Notes under the pieces: generated by a model
The model's input: only the letters and a program-made list of their open reading frames with translations
Told to the model about the DNA's origin: nothing
Database searches by the model: none
Shown: positions 43,500 to 53,087 of the stretch, piece after piece
How positions within the stretch are numbered: position 1 is the first letter of the stretch
How the letters are laid out: each line of letters starts with the position of its first letter
Position numbers and translations under genes: made by a program
Assembly: GCF_026616895.1 (NCBI RefSeq)
Contig: NZ_JANYME010000007.1
Location: forward strand, 1 to 64,000
Origin: Campylobacter sp. MG1
GTDB lineage: Bacteria; Campylobacterota; Campylobacteria; Campylobacterales; Campylobacteraceae
Reading direction: 5' to 3'
Length of the DNA: 64,000 nt

Positions 43500-44791
43500 T
43501 ATTCTTGTTTTTCTATAAAATTATCAATGTTTCTAGTAATATACATTATTGCATATAATACTAACATTATTAAAATTGTTCCTGTGATTAGTGCGAATTG
43601 CTCCATTTGAAGCACTGAAAATAATACAGCATAAACCCCACCTAAAAACGCAAGCATTCCTAAACCATATTTTGTATTTTTTGTTATTGCTTTTATGTAT
43701 AGTGCGTTTGGGATTGCAACCATTAAAGTTGCGATAATATAGGCAAATTCAAAACCAAAATATTCAGACATAGAAAGTAAAACTAAATAAAATAAAGTTA
43801 AAGAAAAACCAACTACGCCATATTGTATATAATGTGTGGTTTTTTTGCTAATAAATTCAAAAATATATACTACAAAAAGACTAAGCATAATAAAAAGCAT
43901 ACTATATTTTGCTGCTCTAATTACTTGTCTATAATGAGTTACGCCTTGATATAAATTTACACCTATCATATTATCGTCTAAATATGTATCCATCTCATTT
44001 ATATCTTTTTGGAAATTTCTAGTAAATGGTGTGATTTCATAGTTTGCTATGAAACCATTTTCTTTTATTTCTTTAGTATTTGGTAGTGTCCCATAAAAAC
44101 TTGGTTTGCTTTCAAGCGAATTAATATTTACGATATTTTTATCAGCCAATGGCACAATATCAATACCTTGAGAACCTCTTAGGGTGAAAGTTATATCATA
44201 ATCTATGTTATCATTTTGTAAAATACTTTCATTTAGTAAGGCTGAAATTCCATAGACTAAATTTTTATTGTTTGAATTTGTTCCTGCTATTGGTTTTAAA
44301 TCTTGTCCTAAAACTTTTAGTTGCGCTACACTTGTTAAAGATTTTACGGAATTAATTCCTAATGCTATGTAAATTTCATCACAATTTGCTAATAATTTTT
44401 CTTTAATATTTTTAAAATTTCCTGTAATTTTTACATTAGCATTATAAACAGAAGTTTTATAAATTCCTCTTTGTCTAATCTCATCATTTAATTGTATTTC
44501 AATATTTGATTCACTTGGTAAAATAATATGTGTTTTTTTGATTTTTTCATATATAGTTTCATTATCTTCGTTTTTTCTTTCTCTTGTGATTTCATAAGGT
44601 GCTACTAAAAACACACCAGATATTTTTTGTTTTAAACCCCATTCATTGCCTAAATTTCGTGCCATTGCATCGTAGGTATCACTTCTTTCATAGCTTATTG
44701 AATTTATAAAATATAGTGGGATTTGAAGTAGTATTGTTATTAAAACTAAAAATCCAATTTTTTTGCCTATACTATTTGTCTTTAAATTCAT
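43499..44791 (-). CDS. creD: CreD-like inner membrane protein
   Basis: 430 residues: one N-terminal helix (IGFLVLITILLQIPLYFI), a long periplasmic domain, then five or six helices from about residue 300. CreD signatures: RSDTYDAMARNLGNEWGLKQ, ISGVFLVAPYEI, FRGS-type TLRGSQGIDIVPLADKN, ITPFTRNFQKDINEMD, then YSMLFIMLSLFVVYIFEF and EYFGFEFAYIIATLMV. In enterobacteria CreD is controlled by CreBC; no such pair is visible here. It overlaps the upstream secreted-protein gene by one base. Confidence 0.88.
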   Translation of the reverse strand: MNLKTNSIGKKIGFLVLITILLQIPLYFINSISYERSDTYDAMARNLGNEWGLKQKISGVFLVAPYEITRERKNEDNETIYEKIKKTHIILPSESNIEIQLNDEIRQRGIYKTSVYNANVKITGNFKNIKEKLLANCDEIYIALGINSVKSLTSVAQLKVLGQDLKPIAGTNSNNKNLVYGISALLNESILQNDNIDYDITFTLRGSQGIDIVPLADKNIVNINSLESKPSFYGTLPNTKEIKENGFIANYEITPFTRNFQKDINEMDTYLDDNMIGVNLYQGVTHYRQVIRAAKYSMLFIMLSLFVVYIFEFISKKTTHYIQYGVVGFSLTLFYLVLLSMSEYFGFEFAYIIATLMVAIPNALYIKAITKNTKYGLGMLAFLGGVYAVLFSVLQMEQFALITGTILIMLVLYAIMYITRNIDNFIEKQE

Positions 44792-45216
44792 TATTTATCC
44801 TTTATTTTTATATTAAATGGAAAAGAGATAGCTTCTTCTCGTATTATTTTATCATTAATTTGCATTTTTAGTATTAGATTAATTTCTCCGTTTAAATTAT
44901 TTTTTGGTATAGAATAAATTTCATAATTTTCATTAACAAAATCACTAAATTCGTCAGGTAAAAGCCATATTAAATTTATTCCATTGATTTGTTTTAAAAA
45001 TTTTAGATTTGTAATAATTTTGTTGTCTTGTATAACAAATTCTATGTTAGTAAATTTTATATTTTTTATTATATATTTTTTAGTTTTTTCAAAATGCTCG
45101 TTATATGATACATCGCCTTTAAAATTTATTAATTTGTATGGCTTTATAACATAACTAGCATTTAAAAAATTTGTTATAAAAAAAGTTAAAAAAATGTTAA
45201 AAAATATTTTATTCAT
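44791..45216 (-). CDS. Exported protein of unknown function, 141 aa
   Basis: Start ATG 45216 (MNKIFFNIFLTFFITNFLNA), preceded by AAAGGAAG; the upstream ATG at 45231 lies before that ribosome site. A TATAAT box lies near 45234-45239 on the minus strand. After the signal peptide the protein is a small beta-rich domain (IKNIKFTNIEFVIQDNKIIT; GEINLILKMQINDKI). No family recognised. Its stop overlaps the creD start, so it may serve the same envelope process. Confidence 0.7.
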   Translation of the reverse strand: MNKIFFNIFLTFFITNFLNASYVIKPYKLINFKGDVSYNEHFEKTKKYIIKNIKFTNIEFVIQDNKIITNLKFLKQINGINLIWLLPDEFSDFVNENYEIYSIPKNNLNGEINLILKMQINDKIIREEAISFPFNIKIKDK

Positions 45217-45274
45217 AAGCTTCCTTTGCATAAATTATACAAAATAATTTATTAAAGGAAGTTAATTAAATTTT

Positions 45275-46051
45275 TTAAAATAAGCCAGAAATTTGGTTAG
45301 CTATTTTATCCTCTAAAACAGGGATAGCCTCTTCTAATTTTAAGTGTATTTTAATAGCTTCAGCAAACATCATTGTGTTTTTTTCAATATAGTTAGTTTC
45401 ATAGCTTTGTGAATTTGATTGCACCATATTTGAATTTAAATGTCCTGAATTATCACTATGCACATTACCAGCTAGAGAATTCATAAATCCAGCTCTTTTA
45501 CTATCATTTACGCTAGATTGACCTTGGGTAGTTCCAGTTGAAGCTAATACTTTTCCAGTGGCTTTTTGTTTTATATTAACATCTACTTGCATTTGATATA
45601 TGGTATCTTCAGTTAATTTTCCTATAAGTCCACCAGCTAAAGCAATAGCACCAGTAGTAGCTACTGCACCTGTCATGGAATTAGAATTATATGCTGCAAC
45701 GCCTAATCCAGTCCCAGCACCTATACCAGCACCTATACCAGCGTTATTTTCTTTCTTTTTGTTACAGTATAAAACATTTGTGCTAAGAATAAATATGGCA
45801 TTTTCTGGGTTGTCTACTACTATATAGCCTTTTTGTTCTAGCATGTATTTTAATTTGCTTTCTAAATTTATATTTTGACCGCTTGTATTTTTGATATTTA
45901 AAAATATTAGTTTTTTATCTTTTGCAACTGGGTCAATAAATATTGATTGTGTCATTGTAGCATTTGTTTGAAGGTTTGTGGTTACACAACCTGAAAATAA
46001 ACTCATTGCAATTAAAGAACCTAAGGTTAGTTGTAAACAATTTTTATACAT
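45275..46051 (-). CDS. traT: TraT-family outer membrane lipoprotein
   Basis: 258 residues. Lipoprotein signal with lipobox LFSGC (Cys about 22). TraT features: IFIDPVAKDKKLIFLNIKNTSG, LKYMLEQKGYIVVDNPENA, then the Gly/Ala-rich double hydrophobic segment GIGAGIGAGTGLGVAAYN and GAVATTGAIALAGGLIGKL. The later part holds QMQVDVNIKQKATGK and QSYETNYIEKNTMMFAEA. Plasmid TraT blocks conjugation entry and complement; chromosomal homologues are surface lipoproteins of unclear role. AAGGAGATAAA precedes the ATG. Its promoter abuts a G8 tract, suggesting ON/OFF or graded expression. Confidence 0.88.
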   Translation of the reverse strand: MYKNCLQLTLGSLIAMSLFSGCVTTNLQTNATMTQSIFIDPVAKDKKLIFLNIKNTSGQNINLESKLKYMLEQKGYIVVDNPENAIFILSTNVLYCNKKKENNAGIGAGIGAGTGLGVAAYNSNSMTGAVATTGAIALAGGLIGKLTEDTIYQMQVDVNIKQKATGKVLASTGTTQGQSSVNDSKRAGFMNSLAGNVHSDNSGHLNSNMVQSNSQSYETNYIEKNTMMFAEAIKIHLKLEEAIPVLEDKIANQISGLF

Positions 46052-46078
46052 TTTATCTCCTTGAAATAAATAGGGGTT

Positions 46079-46092
46079 ATTATACCCCCCCC
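46079..46092 (-). promoter_or_regulatory. G8 tract abutting the traT -10 box
   Basis: On the minus strand eight G (46085-46092) run directly into TATAAT (46079-46084), a perfect -10 hexamer, 28 bases ahead of the traT start. Tract length would set the spacing to upstream promoter DNA, a known way to vary transcription. Same layout as 11015-11030. Confidence 0.65.
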
Positions 46093-46135
46093 ATAATTAA
46101 AATACACTTAATTTTTTAAATTTAAAGAAAATACT

Positions 46136-47575
46136 TTATAAATTTAAATAATAATCAATTTGTTCTTTTTCTAAAACTCTTATTAGGTTTGTACTACCTA
46201 CCTTTCCTACTGGGTGTCCTGCGGTTATAACATAGGTTTTATTTTTATCAATTACGCCTTTTTCTACACCAACCTTAATACAATTTTGTAATAATTCGTG
46301 TAAATTTTCTGATTTTTCAACTACATAAGCATTACTAAGTCCCCATGAAATACTTAATTTTCTAAGCGTTTTTTCACAATGGCTCATTGTTATTATTTTA
46401 GTATTAGGTCTATATCTAGCTATTTTTCTAACACTTCCACCACTACTTGTAAGGCAAATTATAGCATCAGCCTTTATGTTTTTTGCTAAATGCACGGCTG
46501 ATGAAGCTATCGTGTCAGTTACATCAACTTTTTCGTAATCAAATTTAAAATAAGGGTAAATATTTTCAACCTCATTTATTGTTTGAGCCATAATGCTAAC
46601 CGCATTAACAGGAGAAATTCCTACGGCACTTTCTTCACTAAGCATAACAGCATCACTTCCATCTAATACAGCATTTGCTACATCGCTAATCTCGGCACGA
46701 GTAGCATTTTTTGCATTTGTTAAAGATAGTAGCATTTGCGTTGCTGTAATTACTGGTTTGCTCATACTATTTGCTTTTTTTATAATTTCTTTTTGAATGC
46801 TAGGCACTTTATAAAATGGCACTTCAATTCCCAAATCTCCACGAGCAACCATTATCCCATCGCTTATTTTTAGAATTTCATCAATATTTTCAACAGCATC
46901 AAATTTTTCAATTTTTGCAAAAATAGCTGGTGTATTTTCATAATTTTTTATCAAATTTTTAACATTTTTAATATCATTTTCGTTTTGAACGAATGATATA
47001 GCTATAAAATCAACATTATTTTGAACGCCCCACATTAAATCATTCATATCTTTTTGTGTGATTACATCTATGTTTATCTTTGTATTAGGGAAATTTATCC
47101 CTTTATTTGATGATAATTTTCCTTCATTTTGAACTTCGCATTGCAAATAATTTTCATTTATGTCATTTACTATAACTTTTATTGAACCATCGCATAAAAA
47201 AATCGCCTCATCTTTTTTAACAGCACCTAGAATTCCATTGTAATTTGTGCTAACTTGGTAATGATTTTCGCTTATTTGTTTAGCAGTAATATCATGACGA
47301 TAGATATCTAATCTATCATCTTTTTTGAGTATAAAAGGCTCTGGCAATTCTCTAACACGAATTTTAGGTCCTGATATGTCTTGTAAAATTCCTATATTTA
47401 CACCAAGTTCATTTGATATCTTTCTTACTTTTAATAAATTTTGTAAATGATATTCATGAGAACCATGTGAAAAATTCAAGCGAAATACATTAACTCCAGC
47501 TTTTATCATATCCCTTAAACAGGTTTCATTATCACTAGCAGGTCCTATTGTTGCTATTATTTTAGTTTTTTTCAT
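46136..47575 (-). CDS. pyk: Pyruvate kinase
   Basis: 479 residues. Signatures: TIGPASDNETCLRDMIKAGVNVFRLNFSHG at the start, substrate-Mg site IMVARGDLGIEVP near 240 and KPVITATQMLLSL near 266. It converts phosphoenolpyruvate to pyruvate. Campylobacter has no complete sugar glycolysis, and the enzyme acts in the lower trunk. It overlaps mqo by four bases. Confidence 0.96.
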   Translation of the reverse strand: MKKTKIIATIGPASDNETCLRDMIKAGVNVFRLNFSHGSHEYHLQNLLKVRKISNELGVNIGILQDISGPKIRVRELPEPFILKKDDRLDIYRHDITAKQISENHYQVSTNYNGILGAVKKDEAIFLCDGSIKVIVNDINENYLQCEVQNEGKLSSNKGINFPNTKINIDVITQKDMNDLMWGVQNNVDFIAISFVQNENDIKNVKNLIKNYENTPAIFAKIEKFDAVENIDEILKISDGIMVARGDLGIEVPFYKVPSIQKEIIKKANSMSKPVITATQMLLSLTNAKNATRAEISDVANAVLDGSDAVMLSEESAVGISPVNAVSIMAQTINEVENIYPYFKFDYEKVDVTDTIASSAVHLAKNIKADAIICLTSSGGSVRKIARYRPNTKIITMSHCEKTLRKLSISWGLSNAYVVEKSENLHELLQNCIKVGVEKGVIDKNKTYVITAGHPVGKVGSTNLIRVLEKEQIDYYLNL

Positions 47576-48924
47576 ACATCAGCTCTTAGTTCTTTATTGA
47601 ATAATTCTTCATTAAATTCAAGTTTTAAATAATTAACTGCAAGTTTTAAATCTCTTAAAGCATTACCCATACAGCTAGTTGCACCTGGGCTTGGGGTCAT
47701 ATTAAAGATTATTCCTTGATTTTCAGGCACAATACTTGCTTCACCTAGCATTAATTTTTTTTCAGTTTTATTTAATACTTGTGGGCGAACTCCACCAAAA
47801 CCTTTTGCATAAGTTATATCATCGGTTGTAAGGCTTGGGACGATTTTTCTAGCATCTTTTACAAATAATCCCTTATTTAACCCTGGTACTTCAAATAAGA
47901 AATTTCTTAAAATATAGTTTCTAATAGTGCTATCTTTCATTAAATCAAATAATATTTTCATAACTGCACTATCAAGTCTTAGGGTTTTGAAGAATTCAGG
48001 TAAGCTTTTTAGCCCATGGTATCTTTCAAGTTTAGGTAATGCAAGTGCAGTTGGACCAAAACGAGTATTCATATCACATAAAATATCAGGGTCGCCGTGT
48101 AATGCTGCAAAAGGTAATTTTGGATTTTGAACCATATAAACTTTACCATTTAATAAATGTTTTTTAGTTAGATAAAAACTACCAGCAACAGGTAAACATG
48201 CATAATCGTGTCCATAGCCCATTTTATGTGCTAAAAATAATGAGTGAGCTCCTGCATCAACCACAACGAAATTTGCACTAAATTCATTGCCACTAATACT
48301 TCTTATGTAAAAAACATCGCCTTTTTTGTAAATGCTAGTAATTTCTTCGTTAAAAAATACTTCATTATCAGGTCTTACTTTTTTAGCTTCTTCTACTAAG
48401 CTAATACTCATTTTGCCGTAATCAACAGTTGTATATGTATCGCCAACTAACGAACCCATCGCAAATATTTTTTCAGGTCTATCGCCCCCACCTAGAGCTT
48501 CTACTACTTTAGGTTCAATTTTTTTGATTTCTTCTTTGTCAAATTTTCTTATGTAAGGATATAAATTTTTAAATTCTTCATATCTTTTTTCCATAAATTC
48601 GCACTCAGTTTCACCTACTGCTAGAGCCATTTTTTGATGTGAGAACATAAATTTATCTTGAGCATTAACTAATTTTCCATAGTTTATAATCATATCAGCG
48701 TTAGGTTTTACTTTTGATGCTTTTTCATAAGTATAATTTGTTTCAATATCACCACAATGTATTGTTTGTGAGTTACTTGTACCTTTTGAATTAAGAGTGC
48801 TTAATGCATGATATTTTTCAATTAAAGCAACTTTTTTAGCATTTGTGTATTTGCTAAGTTCATAAAATAAAGCTGCACCACTGATACCGCCACCTATAAT
48901 TGCTATTTCAAAATGTTGTGCCAT
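47572..48924 (-). CDS. mqo: Malate:quinone oxidoreductase
   Basis: 450 residues. FAD-binding GxGxxG in AIIGGGISGAALFYEL at residues 8-23, LNSKGTSNSQTIHCGDIETN near 45, then VVDAGAHSLFLAHKMGYG near 224 and TPSPGATSCMGNAL near the end. It oxidises malate to oxaloacetate and passes electrons to menaquinone at the inner membrane; in this lineage Mqo is the main malate-oxidising enzyme of the citric acid cycle. Confidence 0.93.
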   Translation of the reverse strand: MAQHFEIAIIGGGISGAALFYELSKYTNAKKVALIEKYHALSTLNSKGTSNSQTIHCGDIETNYTYEKASKVKPNADMIINYGKLVNAQDKFMFSHQKMALAVGETECEFMEKRYEEFKNLYPYIRKFDKEEIKKIEPKVVEALGGGDRPEKIFAMGSLVGDTYTTVDYGKMSISLVEEAKKVRPDNEVFFNEEITSIYKKGDVFYIRSISGNEFSANFVVVDAGAHSLFLAHKMGYGHDYACLPVAGSFYLTKKHLLNGKVYMVQNPKLPFAALHGDPDILCDMNTRFGPTALALPKLERYHGLKSLPEFFKTLRLDSAVMKILFDLMKDSTIRNYILRNFLFEVPGLNKGLFVKDARKIVPSLTTDDITYAKGFGGVRPQVLNKTEKKLMLGEASIVPENQGIIFNMTPSPGATSCMGNALRDLKLAVNYLKLEFNEELFNKELRADV

Positions 48925-48968
48925 AATAGTCCTTTTTGTTTTTATTGAAAGATAATAGTTTTATTTAT

Positions 48969-49580
48969 TTACAAATTCAAGTCGTTAATTAATTTTTGCA
49001 TACCCTTGAATATTAAATTTTCTTCGATTATTGGATTATCAAAATATTTTTGTAAGATACTAGAATCTCCACCTGTTAGATATATAGTGTCATTGTTTGC
49101 ATATAATTTTATGCTAGTTATTATGCTTGTAATAATTCCATAGCTAATTGCGTCTTTTGTGGTGTTTGGTAACGATTTTAAATTTATATCAGTGTTTAAT
49201 GAGTATTCTAATCTAGGAGAAATATTTTTATAAGTATTTAAATATGCTTGAATACCAGGAAGAATAAATCCACCTAAATGTTTTCCATTACTCATTTTAT
49301 CAACTGTAATCGCACTACCAGCATCAACAATAATACCTGTTTTTATATAATAGCAAGACGCTATTCTGTCGATTCCTAAGCCTTTATAATTACTATCAAG
49401 AATAAAATATGGCTCTAAATTTATAAAATTATTAGGAAATGAGTTGAAGTTGTTATTTACACTTATATAAAAGACTTTCTCTTTATAATTATTTAAATTA
49501 AAATCTTTTATTAAAATTCTTTGCGTGTGGTTATTATTATAAACACACGCAGTTGTATTGCCAATATCTATTAGGGTCAT
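48969..49580 (-). CDS. coaX: Type III pantothenate kinase
   Basis: 203 residues. The ASKHA phosphate loop LIDIGNTTACVYNN opens the protein; YKGLGIDRIASCYYIKTGIIVDAGSAITVDKM near 75-106 and GGFILPGIQAYLN are the type III signature. It catalyses the first step of coenzyme A synthesis. Shorter than many CoaX (250 aa) but within the range of Campylobacterota. Overlaps the BamB-like gene by four bases. Confidence 0.9.
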   Translation of the reverse strand: MTLIDIGNTTACVYNNNHTQRILIKDFNLNNYKEKVFYISVNNNFNSFPNNFINLEPYFILDSNYKGLGIDRIASCYYIKTGIIVDAGSAITVDKMSNGKHLGGFILPGIQAYLNTYKNISPRLEYSLNTDINLKSLPNTTKDAISYGIITSIITSIKLYANNDTIYLTGGDSSILQKYFDNPIIEENLIFKGMQKLINDLNL

Positions 49581-50494
49581 TGTAATTCATAGCTTTTATT
49601 GTTATAAAATAGAATGTTGTCTTTAAAGTAAGCACCTTTTTTAACTTTTCCATTTAGGTCATATACAGCTAATTCTTTTAAATTTTCATCTAGTTTTATC
49701 AAATATCCACCAAATTCTAATGCGTATAAATTTGAATTATAAAAATGCACTGCATTAAAATTTGCATATTTAAATTTAGTGCTTATCTTTTCTTTTAGTA
49801 AGTAGTCATATTTAATTATTCTACCATCGTTTGCTAATACATAAATGTCATTTTTGTTTGTAAAAACTTTTTTGATATTTAAAATTTTTATGTAGCTTTT
49901 ATTATCTACTATTGTAAAGATTTTGCTAGAACTAGCAGCTACTAAACTATCTTTATTTGTATCAAAAAATATTATATTATTGAAAAAATCTTGAGTGCCC
50001 ACATTTATGCTTTTAAAGAATGTGTTGTTATCATTATTAAAAATTAAAAGCTTACCATCTAAAGTAGGAACTATTATAAATTTACCATTAAATTGTGGAT
50101 TTGCTAATTTTTTTATAATACCGTTAGCTTGACCATAATTTTGAGAAAATAGGTATTTTTTAGCTGATAAATCATAAATTATTACATTGTTTAGTGCATC
50201 AACCATAATCGCTTTATCATTGTTTATATCTATACTAACTATTTTTGCTGGGAATTTTTCATCATATATTATTTCATTATCTTTTAATCCTTTTAAAAAA
50301 CCTAAGTTATTAGATATAAAAACTACTTCATCTTTTTTGTTTATTATTTCATAATTTTTAAATTTACTTAATAAACTGTCATCTTTAACTTTAATTTGTT
50401 TTAGCTCTTGTGTGTTTTTTGGTTCGTAGTATTGTTTAGAACTTGAACAAGCCATTAATAATATTGATAATGCTATTAGAGAATATTTTTTCAT
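49577..50494 (-). CDS. BamB-like beta-propeller lipoprotein
   Basis: 305 residues. Lipoprotein signal MKKYSLIALSILLMACSSSK with lipobox LMAC. The mature part is a series of short beta repeats (DKAIMVDALNNVIIYDLSAK; GKFIIVPTLDGKLLIFNNDN; DGRIIKYDYLLKEKISTKF) as in YfgL/BamB eight-blade propellers, here rather short. The gene before it is YfgM-like, repeating the yfgM-bamB order of gamma-proteobacteria, so a role in outer-membrane protein assembly is a fair inference. Confidence 0.65.
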   Translation of the reverse strand: MKKYSLIALSILLMACSSSKQYYEPKNTQELKQIKVKDDSLLSKFKNYEIINKKDEVVFISNNLGFLKGLKDNEIIYDEKFPAKIVSIDINNDKAIMVDALNNVIIYDLSAKKYLFSQNYGQANGIIKKLANPQFNGKFIIVPTLDGKLLIFNNDNNTFFKSINVGTQDFFNNIIFFDTNKDSLVAASSSKIFTIVDNKSYIKILNIKKVFTNKNDIYVLANDGRIIKYDYLLKEKISTKFKYANFNAVHFYNSNLYALEFGGYLIKLDENLKELAVYDLNGKVKKGAYFKDNILFYNNKSYELQ

Positions 50495-51000
50495 TTGTTG
50501 CCTTGATAGTGTTTTAAATTATTTGCGATTTTGTAAAAAGCAGAGTTGTTTGTTATAGAATTTAGCAATACATTTGCTTCTTCAATTTTATTATCTTTTA
50601 ATAGTTCAAATGCATTTTCTAAAGTCTTTAAATCTTTTAAAAAGTATTTAGATTCCATAGTCCTTGCCTTGTATATATCTATTAGTAATAAATTTTCTTT
50701 ATCTGGTTTAAATTCCGATAGTTCTTTAGAATATTTATCATCTAACAAAGTTGCAAAATATAAATTAGGATTTAATTCTTTTAATTCTTGTAATTTATTT
50801 TCATCTTTTTTTTCTAGTAATGATATGTAAAGATTATTAGCTTTGATTTTGTTATTTTCTTGTACTTTTTCGTAAATTGTATTTGCTATAAAATATACCA
50901 CAACAGCTAATACTAAGAGTATTATAGTAATTTTATATTTTTTAATAAAACGCTCTACTTTTATACCTAATTCCGTAGCACTATATGAATTTTCTTCCAC
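50491..51000 (-). CDS. YfgM-like membrane-anchored TPR protein
   Basis: 169 residues. Short cytosolic N-terminus (SATELGIKVERFIKKYKI), one helix (TIILLVLAVVVYFIANTIYE), then an all-helical periplasmic domain with TPR-like packing (FELLKDNKIEEANVLLNSIT). Matches the layout of YfgM (DUF2133), an ancillary SecYEG/periplasmic chaperone partner. Overlaps the BamB-like gene by four bases. Confidence 0.65.
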   Translation of the reverse strand: MEENSYSATELGIKVERFIKKYKITIILLVLAVVVYFIANTIYEKVQENNKIKANNLYISLLEKKDENKLQELKELNPNLYFATLLDDKYSKELSEFKPDKENLLLIDIYKARTMESKYFLKDLKTLENAFELLKDNKIEEANVLLNSITNNSAFYKIANNLKHYQGNK

Positions 51001-51136
51001 TTTTATTTCCTTTAATTTTATATTAAATTAAGCTACTAATTCTAACAAATTTTTGTAAATCTATATAAATTTAATCCTATATTAAATTTTTATTATATAA
51101 TCAATTATAAAATTTCAGTCGCAAAAAGGTTAAATT

Positions 51137-51415
51137 ATGATAATCAATGATGAATTATTAAAAAGATTAGAGAAATTATCATCTTTAAAATTAGATGATA
51201 AAGTAAGACAAGAATTAATTTGTGATTTTGATGATATATTGAAATTTGTTGATGTTTTGAATGAAATTGATACAAAAAATTTGAATTTAGAAATACAAAA
51301 TTACACACCTTTAAGAGAAGATACACCTAAGAAAGCAGATGTTATAGATAATGTTTTACAAAATGCTCCATCTACAGTCGGACATTTTTTTTCAGTGCCT
51401 AAAATTATAGAATAA
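51137..51415 (+). CDS. gatC: Asp/Glu-tRNA amidotransferase subunit C
   Basis: 92 residues. Two-helix start LLKRLEKLSSLKLDD, DILKFVDVLNEIDTKNL and the stretched end PLREDTPKKADV...FFSVPKIIE are typical of GatC, which holds GatA and GatB together for Gln-tRNA/Asn-tRNA formation. First gene of a long operon through pilT, cvpA, fur, lysS and glyA. AAAAAGGTTAAATT precedes the ATG. Confidence 0.93.
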   Translation: MIINDELLKRLEKLSSLKLDDKVRQELICDFDDILKFVDVLNEIDTKNLNLEIQNYTPLREDTPKKADVIDNVLQNAPSTVGHFFSVPKIIE

Positions 51416-51427
51416 CAGGAGAATATT

Positions 51428-52522
51428 ATGTTGGATAATGAAAATTTTAACAATTCAAGAGAACAAATGTTAGAAATGAATCCGCTACTAACATTTATGA
51501 AAGCGGAAAATGCAAGTGACCTACACTTAATCCCAGGTAGAAAACCTTTACTTAGGATTCATGGTTTATTAAAAGATTTGGAATTTGATATATTAAACCA
51601 AACCATTATTAAAAATTCTTGCTACAGCATTATTTCAGATGCGCAAAAAGCAATCTTAGAAGAAGATAGAGAACTAGACTTCGCTTACGCAGTAGAGAGT
51701 GTAGGACGTTTTAGAGCAAACTATTATTATGTTGAAGAAGGAAAACTTGCAGCTGCTTTTCGTTTAATCCCTGAAAATGTACCAAGTCTTGATGATTTAA
51801 AAGCACCAGCAATTTTTAAGGAATTTATTAAAAAAGAAAAAGGATTAATTTTAGTTACAGGTCCGACAGGTTCAGGTAAGTCTACAACTCTTGCGGCTAT
51901 GTTAAATGAGATTAACGAAACTGAAGGAAAGCATATTTTAACTATAGAACATCCAGTTGAATTTATGCATAAAAATAAAAAATCAGTTTTTTCATACAGG
52001 AACGTAGGGGTTGATACAAGAGATTTTAAAACTGCGTTAAAATATGCTTTAAGACAAGACCCTGATATTATATTAATCGGTGAGATGAGGGATAGAGAAA
52101 CTATATCAGCGGCGATTACAGCGGCTGAAACAGGTCACTTAGTATTTGGAACCCTACATACAAACTCAGCTATGCAAACAATTAATCGTATCGTAGATAG
52201 TTTTAGTGGTGGAGAACAAGATCAAATTAGAAATATGTTATCGTTCTCTCTTCAAGCGGTAGTTGCACAAAGTTTAATACCTAAAAAAGGTGGTGGTCGT
52301 ATAGCAATTCACGAAATTATGATTAATAATCTTGCTATAGCAAACCTTATTCGTGAAAATAAAAACCATCAAATTTATTCTCAAATGCAGCTAAACCAAC
52401 AAGGTACAGGTATGAGAACTCAAACACAAAGTTTAGTTGAAGCAGTTCGTGGGGGATTAATTACTAGGGAACAAGCTTTAAGATATAGTACGCAATACAA
52501 TGAGTTAGTGAACTTGATATGA
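51428..52522 (+). CDS. pilT: PilT-type retraction ATPase
   Basis: 364 residues. N-terminal PAS-like domain (SDLHLIPGRKPLLRIHG), Walker A TGPTGSGKSTTL at about 144-155, Asp box LTIEHPVEFMHKNKKS, Walker B DPDIILIGEMRD, His box TGHLVFGTLHTNSA, all in PilT order. The C-terminal AIRE-like motif that marks PilT retraction reads AVRGGLITREQAL. In type IV pili it retracts the pilus. No pilus structural gene is visible in the window. It sits between gatC and cvpA, where I recall none in C. jejuni. Confidence 0.9.
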   Translation: MLDNENFNNSREQMLEMNPLLTFMKAENASDLHLIPGRKPLLRIHGLLKDLEFDILNQTIIKNSCYSIISDAQKAILEEDRELDFAYAVESVGRFRANYYYVEEGKLAAAFRLIPENVPSLDDLKAPAIFKEFIKKEKGLILVTGPTGSGKSTTLAAMLNEINETEGKHILTIEHPVEFMHKNKKSVFSYRNVGVDTRDFKTALKYALRQDPDIILIGEMRDRETISAAITAAETGHLVFGTLHTNSAMQTINRIVDSFSGGEQDQIRNMLSFSLQAVVAQSLIPKKGGGRIAIHEIMINNLAIANLIRENKNHQIYSQMQLNQQGTGMRTQTQSLVEAVRGGLITREQALRYSTQYNELVNLI

Positions 52523-53085
52523 GTAATGGCTTAATATTAGACTTTGTTATCATTGGCTTAACATTAATAATCGGTATAGGTGGAATTTTATCCGGACTTA
52601 TTAAAGAGGGCTTTGGCTTAGCTGGTATTTTAATAGGTGTATATGTAAGTACTAGCAAGTCTAAAGTAGCAGGCGATTTAATAAATCAATATGTATATAA
52701 AACTGATAATGAGTTTTTATTAAATTTATTAGGTTTCATATCAGTTTTAGTTATAGTGTGGAGCGTTTTTATAATTTTAGGTAGAATAATTTCTAAATTA
52801 GCATCACTTAGTGGTTTAGGGATATTTGATAAAATTATGGGTTTTATTTTTTGCTCGGGTAAGATATTTATAGTTTTTTCTATAATAGCTTCTTGTATAA
52901 ATGCAATGCCTTTTTTAAACGCAAAAACAGAAAAGATATTTAGTGATAGTAAAGTTTATCCTGTTTTAATATCGCTTGGAAATTCTATAGCAAATATTGA
53001 AATAGTTCAAAATGCTATAAAATCTAAACAAATAGATATAAATGAAGAAAGTAAAAAACAATTAATTATGAAAGAAGGAGAATAA
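52519..53085 (+). CDS. cvpA: CvpA-family membrane protein
   Basis: 188 residues, four helices in the first 120 residues: [51 protein letters not shown] and [17 protein letters not shown], then a soluble tail. Matches CvpA (colicin V production) proteins, linked in other bacteria to envelope integrity and bile tolerance. Overlaps pilT by four bases and precedes fur by two. Confidence 0.88.
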   Translation: MSNGLILDFVIIGLTLIIGIGGILSGLIKEGFGLAGILIGVYVSTSKSKVAGDLINQYVYKTDNEFLLNLLGFISVLVIVWSVFIILGRIISKLASLSGLGIFDKIMGFIFCSGKIFIVFSIIASCINAMPFLNAKTEKIFSDSKVYPVLISLGNSIANIEIVQNAIKSKQIDINEESKKQLIMKEGE

Positions 53086-53087
53086 CA

